A DNA stretch of 64,000 nt from Henricia sp. BOLD:AAB3569. Taxonomy: Eukaryota; Echinodermata; Asteroidea; Spinulosida; Echinasteridae. A program made the position numbers and the translations under genes. The stretch spans positions 1 through 64,000 of the forward strand of contig JBBELK010001254.1 of NCBI GenBank assembly GCA_037783545.1. Reading direction: 5' to 3'. Positions within the stretch are counted from its first letter, which is position 1. Every line of letters starts with the position of its first letter. Positions 15,301 through 27,199 of the stretch are shown here, in pieces. The notes below the pieces were generated by a model. That model was given only the letters and a program-made list of their open reading frames with translations. It was not told the origin of the DNA and did not search any database.

Positions 15301-18300
15301 GTTGGGACACCCTGCGCATGCGCTGGTGTACATTTGTACGGCCGTTGACTCACCCCAGATTGTGACGGGAATTAGGTCAAAGTGTGTCCCAAATGCCGGC
15401 AAATTTGGAAATCAAGGAATTTTCCAACCAACTTCAAATTTTGCATGCTCCAAACTGTATATATTTCCGCACTTGTCATGCAAAATTGACAGATTTTCGC
15501 TGGGAAATGACGGAGAAATTTCAGAGTTTAGGGAAAACGGAGCTCGGCTGCGTGGTTATTCCCCTAACCGTGGCTGTTGGGACACCCTGCGCCGCGCTGG
15601 TGTACATTTCTACGGCCGTTGACTCACCCCAGATTGTGACGGGAATTAGGTCAAAGTGTGTCCCAAATGCCGGCAAATTTGGAAATCAAGGAATGTTCCA
15701 ACCAACTTCAAATTTTGCATGCTCCAAACTGTATATATTCGCACTTGTCATGCAAAATTGACAGATTTTCGCTGGGAAATGACGGAGAAATTTCAGAGTT
15801 TAGGGAAAACGGAGCTTGGCTGCGTGGTTATTCCCCTAACCGTGGCTGTTGGGACACCCTGCGCATGCGCCGCGCTGGTGTACATTTGTACGGCCGTTGA
15901 CTCACCCCAGATTGTGACGGGAATTAGGTCAAAGTGTGTCCCAAATGCCGGCAAATTTGGAAATCAAGGATTTTCCAACCAACTTCAAATTTTGCATGCT
16001 CCAAACTGTATATATTCCGCACTTGTCATGCAAAATTGACAGATTTCCGCTGGGAAATGACGGAGAAATTTCAGAGTTTAGGGAAAACGGAGCTCGGCTG
16101 CGTGGTTATTCCCCTAACCGTGGCTGTTGGGACACCCCTGCGCCGCGCTGGTGTACATTTGTACGGCCGTTGACTCACCCCAGATTGTGACGGGAATTAG
16201 GTCAAAGTGTGTCCCAAATGCCGGCAAATTTTGAAGTCAAGGAATTTTCCAACCAACTTCAAATTTTGCATGCTCCAAACTGTATATATTCCGCACTTGT
16301 CATGCAAAATTGACAGAATTTTCGCTGGGAAATGACGGAGAAATTTCAGAGTTTAGGGAAAACGGAGCTCGGCTGCGTGGTTATTCCCCTAACCGTGGCT
16401 GTTGGGACACCCTGCCCATGCGCTGGTGTACATTTATACGGCCGTTGACTCACCCCAGATTGTGACGGGAATTAGGTCAAAGTGTGTCCCAAATGCCGGC
16501 AAATTTTGAAATCAAGGAATTTTCCAACCAACTTCAAATTTTGCATGCTCCAAACTGTATATATTCCGCACTTGTCATGCAAAATTGACAGATTTTCGCT
16601 GGGAAATGACGGAGAAATTTCAGAGTTTAGCGAAAACGGAGCTCGGCTGCGTGGTTATTCCCTAACCGTGGCTGTTGGGACACCCTGCGCATGCGCCGCG
16701 CTGGTGTACATTTGTACGGCCGTTGACTCCCCCCAGATTGTGACGGGAATTAGGTCAAAGTGTGTCCCAAATGCCGGCAAATTTGGAAATCAAGGAATTT
16801 TCCAACCAACTTCAAATTTTGCATGCTCCAAACTGTATATATTCCGCACTTGTCATGCAAAATTGACAGATTTTCGCTGGGAAATGACGGAGAAATTTCA
16901 GAGTTTAGGGAAAACGGAGCTCGGCTGCGTGGTTATTCCCCTAACCGTGGCTGTTGGGACACCCTGCGCATGCGCCGCGCTGGTGTACATTTGTACGGCC
17001 GTTGACTCACCCCAGATTGTGACGGGAATTAGGTCAAAGTGTGTCCCAAATGCCGGCAAATTTGGAAATCAAGGAATTTTCCAACCAACTTCAAATTTTG
17101 CATGCTCCAAACTGTATATATTCCGCACTTGTCATGCAAAATTGACAGATTTTCGCTGGGAAATGACGGAGAAATTTCAGAGTTTAGGGAAAACGGAGCT
17201 CGGCTGCGTGGTTATTCCCCTAACCGTGGCTGTTGGGACACCCTGCGCATGCGCTGGTGTACATTTGTACGGCCGTTGACTCACCCCAGATTGTGACGGG
17301 AATTAGGTCAAAGTGTGTCCCAAATGCCGGCAAATTTGGAAATCAAGGAATTTTCCAACCAACTTCAAATTTTGCATGCTCCAAACTGTATATATTCCGC
17401 ACTTGTCATGCAAAATTGACAGATTTTCGCTGAGAAATGACGGAGAAATTTCAGAGTTTAGGGAAAACGGAGTTCGGCTGCGTGGTTATTCCCCTAACCG
17501 TGGCTGTTGGGACACCCTGCGCCGCGCTGGTGTACATTTGTACGGCCGTTGACTCACCCCAGATTGTGACGGGAATTAGGTCAAAGTGTGTCCCAAATGC
17601 CGGCAAATTTGGAAATCAAGGAATTTTCCAACCAACTTCAAATTTTGCATGCTCCAAACTGTATATATTCCGCACTTGTCATGCAAAATTGACAGATTTT
17701 CGCTTGGAAATGACGGAGAAATTTCAGAGTTTAGGGAAAACGGAGCTCGGCTGCGTGGTTATTCCCCTAACCGTGGCTGTTGGGACACCCTGCGCATGCG
17801 CTGGTGTACATTTGTACGGCCGTTGACTCACCCCAGATTGTGACGGGAATTAGGTCAAAGTGTGTCCCAAATGCCGGCAAATTTGGAAATCAAGGAATTT
17901 TCCAACCAACTTCAAATTTTGCATGCTCCAAACTGTATATATTCCGCACTTGTCATGCAAAATTGACAGATTTTCGCTGGGAAATGACGGAGAAATTTCA
18001 GAGTTTAGGGAAAACGGAGCTCGGCTGCGTGGTTATTCCCCTAACCGTGGCTGTTGGGACACCCTGCGCCGCGCTGGTGTACATTTCTACGGCCGTTGAC
18101 TCACCCCAGATTGTGACGGGAATTAGGTCAAAGTGTGTCCCAAATGCCGGCAAATTTGGAAATCAAGGAATTTTCCAACCAACTTCAAATTTTGCATGCT
18201 CCAAACTGTATATATTCCGCACTTGTCATGCAAAATTGACAGATTTTTCGCTGGGAAATGACGGAGAAATTTCAGAGTTTAGGGAAAACGGAGCTCGGCT

Positions 18301-18957
18301 GCGTGGTTATTCCCTAACCGTGGCTGTTGGGACACCCTGCGCCGCGCTGGTGTACATTTCTACGGCCGTTGACTCACCCCAGATTGTGACGGGAATTAGG
18401 TCAAAGTGTGTCCCAAATGCCGGCAAATTTGGAAATCAAGGAATGTTCCAACCAACTTCAAATTTTGCATGCTCCAAACTGTATATATTCCGCACTTGTC
18501 ATGCAAAATTGACAGATTTTCGCTGGGAAATGACGGAGAAATTTCAGAGTTTAGGGAAAACGGAGCTCGGCTGCGTGGTTATTCCCCTAACCGTGGCTGT
18601 TGGGACACCCTGCGCATGCACCGCGCTGGTGTACATTTGTACGGGCCGTTGACTCACCCCAGATTGTGACGGGAATTAGGTCAAGTGTGTCCCAAATGCC
18701 GGCAAATTTGGAAATCAAGGAATTTTCCAACCAACTTCAAATTTTGCATGCTCCAAACTGTATATATTCCGCACTTGTCATGCAAAATTGACAGATTTTC
18801 GCTGGGAAATGACGGAGAAATTTCAGAGTTTAGGGAAAACGGAGCTCGGCTGCGTGGTTATTCCCCTAACCGTGGCTGTTGGGACACCCTGCGCCGCGCT
18901 GGTGTACATTTGTACGGCCGTTGACTCACCCCAGATTGTGACGGGAATTAGGTCAAA
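6309..18957 (+). repeat. Large array block A (about 46 monomers), recurs at 27200-41227
   Basis: Shared rare variants occur in the same order in both blocks. Examples are GACAGTATTTCG (7129 and 28020 monomers), AAACTGATATATT (7682 and 28573), GACATATTTTCG with ACGCAG (10974 and 32969), the GAACTTTCAG variant (14010 and 35179), AGATTTCCGC (15934 and 38204), TTTTGAAGTC (16207 and 38477) and TTTAGCGAAA (16482 and 38751). The offset moves stepwise from 20,891 to 22,270 bp, because whole monomers have been gained or lost in one block since duplication. Confidence 0.9.
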
Positions 18958-21426
18958 GTGTGTCCCAAATGCCGGCAAATTTGAAATCAAGGAATTTTCC
19001 AACCAACTTCAAATTTTGCATGCTCCAAACTGTATATATTCCGCACTTGTCATGCAAAATTGACAGATTTTCGCTGGGAAATGACGGAGAAATTTCAGAG
19101 TTTAGGGAAAACGGAGCTCGGCTGCGTGGTTATTCACCTAACCGTGGCTGTTGGGACACCCTGCGCCGCGCTGGTGTACATTTATACGGCCGTTGACTCA
19201 CCCCAGATTGTGACGGGAATTAGGTCAAAGTGTGTCCCAAATGCCGGCAAATTTGGAAATCAAGGAATTTTCCAACCAACTTCAAATTTTGCATGCTCCA
19301 AACTGTATATATTCCGCACTTGTCATGCAAAATTGACAGATTTTCGTTGGGAAATGACGGAGAAATTTCAGAGTTTAGGGAAAACGGAGCTCGGCTGCGT
19401 GGTTATTCCCCTAACCGTGGCTGTTGGGACACCCTGCGCATGCGCCGCGCTGGTGTACATTTGTACGGCCGTTGACTCACCCCAGATTGTGACGGGAATT
19501 AGGTCAAAGTGTGTCCCCAAATGCCGGCAAATTTGGAAATCAAGGAATTTTCCAACCAACTTCAAATTTTGCATGCTCCAAACTGTATATATTCCGCACT
19601 TGTCATGCAAAATTGACAGATTTTCGCTGGGAAATGACGGAGAAATTTCGGAGTTTAGGGAAAACGGAGCTCGGCTGCGTGGTTATTCCCTAACCGTGGC
19701 TGTTGGGACACCCTGCGCATGCGCTGGTGTACATTCCTACGGCCGTTGACTCACCCCAGATTGTGACGGGAATTAGGTCAAAGTGTGTCCCAAATGCCGG
19801 CAAATTTGGAAATCAAGGAATTTTCCAACCAACTTCAAATTTTGCATGCTCCAAACTGTATATATTCCGCACTTGTCGTGCAAAATTGACAGATTTTCGC
19901 TGGGAAATGACGGAGAAATTTCAGAGTTTAGGGAAAACGGAGCTCGGCTGCGTGGTTATTCCCCTAACCGTGGCTGTTGGGACACCCTGCGCATGCGCTG
20001 GTGTACATTTCTACGGCCGTTGACTCACCCCAGATTGTGACGGGAATTAGGTCAAAGTGTGTCCCAAATGCCGGCAAATTTGGAAATCAAGGAATGTTCC
20101 AACCAACTTCAAATTTTGCATGCTCCAAACTGTATATATTCCGCACTTGTCATGCAAAATTGACAGATTTTCGCTGGGAAATGACGGAGAAATTTCAGAG
20201 TTTAGGGAAAACGGAGCTCGGCTGCGTGGTTATTCACCTAACCGTGGCTGTTGGGACACCCTGCGCCGCGCTGGTGTACATTTCTACGGCCGTTGACTCA
20301 CCCCAGATTGTGACGGGAATTAGGTCAAAGTGTGTCCCAAATGCCGGCAAATTTGGAAATCAAGGAATTTTCCAACCAACTTCAAATTTTGCATGCTCCA
20401 AACTGTATATATTCCGCACTTGTCATGCAAAATTGACAGATTTTCGTTGGGAAATGACGGAGAAATTTCAGAGTTTAGGGAAAACGGAGCTCGGCTGCGT
20501 GGTTATTCCCCTAACCGTGGCTGTTGGGACACCCTGCGCATGCGCCGCGCTGGTGTACATTTGTACGGCCGTTGACTCACCCCAGATTGTGACGGGAATT
20601 AGGTCAAAGTGTGTCCCAAATGCCGGCAAATTTGGAAATCAAGGAATTTTCCAACCAACTTCAAATTTTGCATGCTCCAAACTGTATATATTCCGCACTT
20701 GTCATGCAAAATTGACAGATTTTCGCTGGAAATGACGGAGAAATTTCGGAGTTTAGGGAAAACGGAGCTCGGCTGCGTGGTTATTCCCCTAACCGTGGCT
20801 GTTGGGACACCCTGCGCATGCGCTGGTGTACATTCCTACGGCCGTTGACTCACCCCAGATTGTGACGGGAATTAGGTCAAAGTGTGTCCCAAATGCCGGC
20901 AAATTTGGAAATCAAGGAATTTTCCAACCAACTTCAAATTTTGCATGCTCCAAACTGTATATATTCCGCACTTGTCGTGCAAAATTGACAGATTTTCGCT
21001 GGGAAATGACGGAGAAATTTCAGAGTTTAGGGAAAACGGAGCTCGGCTGCGTGGTTATTCCCCTAACCGTGGCTGTTGGGACACCCTGCGCCGCGCTGGT
21101 GTACATTTCTACGGCCGTTGACTCACCCCAGATTGTGACGGGAATTAGGTCAAAGTGTGTCCCAAATGCCGGCAAATTTGAAATCAAGAAATTTTCCAAC
21201 CAACTTCAAATTTTGCATGCTCCAAACTGTATATATTCCGCACTTGTCATGCAAAATTGACAGATTTTCGCTGGGAAATGACGGAGAAATTTCAGAGTTT
21301 AGGGAAAACGGAGCTCGGCTGCGTGGTTATTCCCCTAACCGTGGCTGTTGGGACACCCTGCGCCGCGCTGGTGTACATTTCTACGGCCGTTGACTCACCC
21401 CAGATTGTGACGGGAATTAGGTCAAA
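16760..21426 (+). repeat. 18-monomer higher-order unit, copy 1 (17 matching monomers)
   Basis: Monomers from 16760 to 21155 match those from 21705 to 26103 one for one at an offset of 4,945-4,948 bp. Ordered markers: a CGCTGAGAAA variant (17313 and 22259), GGAATGTTCC (18406 and 23351), TTTGAAATC with TTCACCTAAC (18958 and 23905), TTCGTTGGG (19230 and 24177), TTTCGGAG with TTCCTACGG (19509 and 24456), CTTGTCGTGC (19783 and 24730) and ATCAAGAAATTT (21155 and 26103). The first seven monomers also match 39030-40954. Confidence 0.88.
18958..21154 (+). repeat. Four-monomer sub-repeat of about 1.1 kb, two copies in tandem
   Basis: Monomers 18958, 19230, 19509 and 19783 are followed by 20057, 20330, 20609 and 20882 with the same marker order: TTCACCTAAC, then TTCGTTGGG (279 bp), then TTTCGGAG with TTCCTACGG (274 bp), then CTTGTCGTGC. 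The offset is 1,099-1,100 bp. The same pair of tetramers occurs at 23905 and 25004. The last two monomers also occur as a linked pair at 2476/2749, 4396/4670 (without TTTCGGAG), 5215/5489, 6309/6583 and 27200/27474. Confidence 0.87.
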
Positions 21427-21704
21427 GTGTGTCCAAATGCCGGCAAATTTGGAAATCAAGGAATTTTCCAACCAACTTCAAATTTTGCATGCTCCAAACT
21501 GTATATATTCCGCACTTGTCATGCAAAATTGACAGATTTTCGCTGGGAAATGACGGAGAAATTTCAGAGTTTAGGGAAAACGGAGCTCGGCTGCGTGGTT
21601 ATTCCCCTAACCGTGGCTGTTGGGACACCCTGCGCATGCGCCGCGCTGGTGTACATTTGTACGGCCGTTGACTCACCCCAGATTGTGACGGGAATTAGGT
21701 CAAA

Positions 21705-24700
21705 GTGTGTCCCAAATGCCGGCAAATTTGGAAAATCAAGGAATTTTCCAACCAACTTCAAATTTTGCATGCTCCAAACTGTATATATTCCGCACTTGTC
21801 ATGCAAAATTGACAGATTTTCGCTGGGAAATGACGGAGAAATTTCAGAGTTTAGGGAAAACGGAGCTCGGCTGCGTGGTTATTCCCTAACCGTGGCTGTT
21901 GGGACACCCTGCGCATGCGCCGCGCTGGTGTACATTTGTACGGCCGTTGACTCACCCCAGATTGTGACGGGAATTAGGTCAAAGTGTGTCCCAAATGCCG
22001 GCAAATTTGGAAATCAAGGAATTTTCCCAACCAACTTCAAATTTTGCATGCTCCAAACTGTATATATTCCGCACTTGTCATGCAAAATTGACAGATTTTC
22101 GCTGGGAAATGACGGAGAAATTTCAGAGTTTAGGGAAAACGGAGCTCGGCTGCGTGGTTATTCCCCTAACCGTGGCTGTTGGGACACCCTGCGCATGCGC
22201 TGGTGTACATTTGTACGGCCGTTGACTCACCCCAGATTGTGACGGGAATTAGGTCAAAGTGTGTCCCAAATGCCGGCAAATTTGGAAATCAAGGAATTTT
22301 CCAACCAACTTCAAATTTTGCATGCTCCAAACTGTATATATTCCGCACTTGTCATGCAAAATTGACAGATTTTCGCTGAGAAATGACGGAGAAATTTCAG
22401 AGTTTAGGGAAAACGGAGTTCGGCTGCGTGGTTATTCCCCTAACCGTGGCTGTTGGGACACCCTGCGCCGCGCTGGTGTACATTTGTACGGCCGTTGACT
22501 CACCCCAGATTGTGACGGGAATTAGGTCAAAGTGTGTCCCAAATGCCGGCAAATTTGGAAATCAAGGAATTTTCCAACCAACTTCAATTTTGCATGCTCC
22601 AAACTGTATATATTCCGCACTTGTCATGCAAAATTGACAGATTTTCGCTTGGAAATGACGGAGAAATTTCAGAGTTTAGGGAAAACGGAGCTCGGCTGCG
22701 TGGTTATTCCCCTAACCGTGGCTGTTGGGACACCCTGCGCATGCGCTGGTGTACATTTGTACGGCCGTTGACTCACCCCAGATTGTGACGGGAATTAGGT
22801 CAAAGTGTGTCCCAAATGCCGGCAAATTTGGAAATCAAGGAATTTTCCAACCAACTTCAAATTTTGCATGCTCCAAACTGTATATATTCCGCACTTGTCA
22901 TGCAAAATTGACAGATTTTCGCTGGGAAATGACGGAGAAATTTCAGAGTTTAGGGAAAACGGAGCTCGGCTGCGTGGTTATTCCCCTAACCGTGGCTGTT
23001 GGGACACCCTGCGCCGCGCTGGTGTACATTTCTACGGCCGTTGACTCACCCCAGATTGTGACGGGAATTAGGTCAAAGTGTGTCCCAAATGCCGGCAAAT
23101 TTGGAAATCAAGGAATTTTCCAACCAACTTCAAATTTTGCATGCTCCAAACTGTATATATTCCGCACTTGTCATGCAAAATTGACAGATTTTCGCTGGGA
23201 AATGACGGAGAAATTTCAGAGTTTAGGGAAAACGGAGCTCGGCTGCGTGGTTATTCCCCTAACCGTGGCTGTTGGGACACCCTGCGCCGCGCTGGTGTAC
23301 ATTTCTACGGCCGTTGACTCACCCCAGATTGTGACGGGAATTAGGTCAAAGTGTGTCCCAAATGCCGGCAAATTTGGAAATCAAGGAATGTTCCAACCAA
23401 CTTCAAATTTTGCATGCTCCAAAACTGTATATATTCCGCACTTGTCATGCAAAATTGACAGATTTTCGCTGGGAAATGACGGAGAAATTTCAGAGTTTAG
23501 GGAAAACGGAGCTCGGCTACGTGGTTATTCCCCTAACCGTGGCTGTTGGGACACCCTGCGCATGCACCGCGCTGGTGTACATTTGTACGGCCGTTGACTC
23601 ACCCCAGATTGTGACGGGAATTAGGTCAAAGTGTGTCCCAAATGCCGGCAAATTTGGAAATCAAGGAATTTTCCAACCAACTTCAAATTTTGCATGCTCC
23701 AAACTGTATATATTCCGGCACTTGTCATGCAAAATTGACAGATTTTCGCTGGGAAATGACGGAGAAATTTCAGAGTTTAGGGAAAACGGAGCTCGGCTGC
23801 GTGGTTATTCCCCTAACCGTGGCTGTTGGGACACCCTGCGCCGCGCTGGTGTACATTTGTACGGCCGTTGACTCACCCCAGATTGTGACGGGAATTAGGT
23901 CAAAGTGTGTCCCAAATGCCGGCAAATTTGAAATCAAGGAATTTTCCAACCAACTTCAAATTTTGCATGCTCCAAACTGTATATATTCCGCACTTGTCAT
24001 GCAAAATTGACAGATTTTCGCTGGGAAATGACGGAGAAATTTCAGAGTTTAGGGAAAACGGAGCTCGGCTGCGTGGTTATTCACCTAACCGTGGCTGTTG
24101 GGACACCCTGCGCCGCGCTGGTGTACATTTCTACGGCCGTTGACTCACCCCAGATTGTGACGGGAATTAGGTCAAAGTGTGTCCCAAATGCCGGCAAATT
24201 TGGAAATCAAGGAATTTTCCAACCAACTTCAAATTTTGCATGCTCCAAACTGTATATATTCCGCACTTGTCATGCAAAATTGACAGATTTTCGTTGGGAA
24301 ATGACGGAGAAATTTCAGAGTTTAGGGAAAACGGAGCTCGGCTGCGTGGTTATTCCCCTAACCGTGGCTGTTGGGACACCCTGCGCATGCGCCGCGCTGG
24401 TGTACATTTGTACGGCCGTTGACTCACCCCAGATTGTGACGGGAATTAGGTCAAAGTGTGTCCCAAATGCCGGCAAATTTGGAAATCAAGGAATTTTCCA
24501 ACCAACTTCAAATTTTGCATGCTCCAAACTGTATATATTCCGCACTTGTCATGCAAAATTGACAGATTTTCGCTGGGAAATGACGGAGAAATTTCGGAGT
24601 TTAGGGAAAACGGAGCTCGGCTGCGTGGTTATTCCCCTAACCGTGGCTGTTGGGACACCCTGCGCATGCGCTGGTGTACATTCCTACGGCCGTTGACTCA

Positions 24701-26374
24701 CCCCAGATTGTGACGGGAATTAGGTCAAAGTGTGTCCCAAATGCCGGCAAATTTGGAAATCAAGGAATTTTCCAACCAACTTCAAATTTTGCATGCTCCA
24801 AACTGTATATATTCCGCACTTGTCGTGCAAAATTGACAGATTTTCGCTGGGAAATGACGGAGAAATTTCAGAGTTTAGGGAAAACGGAGCTCGGCTGCGT
24901 GGTTATTCCCCTAACCGTGGCTGTTGGGACACCCTGCGCATGCGCTGGTGTACATTTCTACGGCCGTTGACTCACCCCAGATTGTGACGGGAATTAGGTC
25001 AAAGTGTGTCCCAAATGCCGGCAAATTTGGAAATCAAGGAATGTTCCAACCAACTTCAAATTTTGCATGCTCCAAACTGTATATATTCCGCACTTGTCAT
25101 GCAAAATTGACAGATTTTCGCTGGGAAATGACGGAGAAATTTCAGAGTTTAGGGAAAACGGAGCTCGGCTGCGTGGTTATTCACCTAACCGTGGCTGTTG
25201 GGACACCCTGCGCCGCGCTGGTGTACATTTCTACGGCCGTTGACTCACCCCAGATTGTGACGGGAATTAGGTCAAAGTGTGTCCCAAATGCCGGCAAATT
25301 TGGAAATCAAGGAATTTTCCAACCAACTTCAAATTTTGCATGCTCCAAACTGTATATATTCCGCACTTGTCATGCAAAATTGACAGATTTTCGTTGGGAA
25401 ATGACGGAGAAATTTCAGAGTTTAGGGAAAACGGAGCTCGGCTGCGTGGTTATTCCCCTAACCGTGGCTGTTGGGACACCCTGCGCATGCGCCGCGCTGG
25501 TGTACATTTGTACGGCCGTTGACTCACCCCAGATTGTGACGGGAATTAGGTCAAAGTGTGTCCCAAATGCCGGCAAATTTGGAAATCAAGGAATTTTCCA
25601 ACCAACTTCAAATTTTGCATGCTCCAAACTGTATATATTCCGCACTTGTCATGCAAAATTGACAGATTTTCGCTGGGAAATGACGGAGAAATTTCGGAGT
25701 TTAGGGAAAACGGAGCTCGGCTGCGTGGTTATTCCCCTAACCGTGGCTGTTGGGACACCCTGCGCATGCGCTGGTGTACATTCCTACGGCCGTTGACTCA
25801 CCCCAGATTGTGACGGGAATTAGGTCAAAGTGTGTCCCAAATGCCGGCAAATTTGGAAATCAAGGAATTTTCCAACCAACTTCAAATTTTGCATGCTCCA
25901 AACTGTATATATTCCGCACTTGTCGTGCAAAATTGACAGATTTTCGCTGGGAAATGACGGAGAAATTTCAGAGTTTAGGGAAAACGGAGCTCGGCTGCGT
26001 GGTTATTCCCCTAACCGTGGCTGTTGGGACACCCTGCGCCGCGCTGGTGTACATTTCTACGGCCGTTGACTCACCCCAGATTGTGACGGGAATTAGGTCA
26101 AAGTGTGTCCCAAATGCCGGCAAATTTGAAATCAAGAAATTTTCCAACCAACTTCAAATTTTGCATGCTCCAAACTGTATATATTCCGCACTTGTCATGC
26201 AAAATTGACAGATTTTCGCTGGGAAATGACGGAGAAATTTCAGAGTTTAGGGAAAACGGAGCTCGGCTGCGTGGTTATTCCCCTAACCGTGGCTGTTGGG
26301 ACACCCTGCGCCGCGCTGGTGTACATTTCTACGGCCGTTGACTCACCCCAGATTGTGACGGGAATTAGGTCAAA
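21705..26374 (+). repeat. 18-monomer higher-order unit, copy 2
   Basis: Second copy of the series beginning at 16760. Its first part (21705 to about 23.75 kb) carries several private one-base indels, such as those near 21732, 22026, 22586, 23423 and 23717. The rest is nearly free of them. The monomers at 26649, 26921, 27200 and 27474 restart the series from its middle (compare 23905, 24177, 24456 and 24730, offset about 2,744 bp). Confidence 0.86.
26103..26374 (+). repeat. 272 bp monomer variant with one G missing (AAATTTGAAATC)
   Basis: A single G is missing near monomer base 24. The same deletion occurs in monomers at 555, 2205, 3295, 4118, 6037, 18958, 21155, 23905 and 26649. It is therefore an inherited variant, unlike the private indels of the left region. 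The copies at 6037, 21155 and 26103 also share AAATCAAGAAATTT, so they descend from one variant monomer. Confidence 0.88.
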
Positions 26375-27199
26375 GTGTGTCCCAAATGCCGGCAAATTTG
26401 GAAATCAAGGAATTTTCCAACCAACTTCAAATTTTGCATGCTCCAAACTGTATATATTCCGCACTTGTCATGCAAAATTGACAGATTTTCGCTGGGAAAT
26501 GACGGAGAAATTTCAGAGTTTAGGGAAAACGGAGCTCGGCTGCGTGGTTATTCCCCTAACCGTGGCTGTTGGGACACCCTGCGCATGCGCTGGTGTACAT
26601 TTCTACGGCCGTTGACTCACCCCAGATTGTGACGGGAATTAGGTCAAAGTGTGTCCCAAATGCCGGCAAATTTGAAATCAAGGAATTTTCCAACCAACTT
26701 CAAATTTTGCATGCTCCAAACTGTATATATTCCGCACTTGTCATGCAAAATTGACAGATTTTCGCTGGGAAATGACGGAGAAATTTCAGAGTTTAGGGAA
26801 AACGGAGCTCGGCTGCGTGGTTATTCACCTAACCGTGGCTGTTGGGACACCCTGCGCCGCGCTGGTGTACATTTCTACGGCCGTTGACTCACCCCAGATT
26901 GTGACGGGAATTAGGTCAAAGTGTGTCCCAAATGCCGGCAAATTTGGAAATCAAGGAATTTTCCAACCAACTTCAAATTTTGCATGCTCCAAACTGTATA
27001 TATTCCGCACTTGTCATGCAAAATTGACAGATTTTCGCTGGGAAATGACGGAGAAATTTCAGAGTTTAGGGAAAACGGAGCTCGGCTGCGTGGTTATTCC
27101 CCTAACCGTGGCTGTTGGGACACCCTGCGCATGCGCCGCGCTGGTGTACATTTGTACGGCCGTTGACTCACCCCAGATTGTGACGGGAATTAGGTCAAA

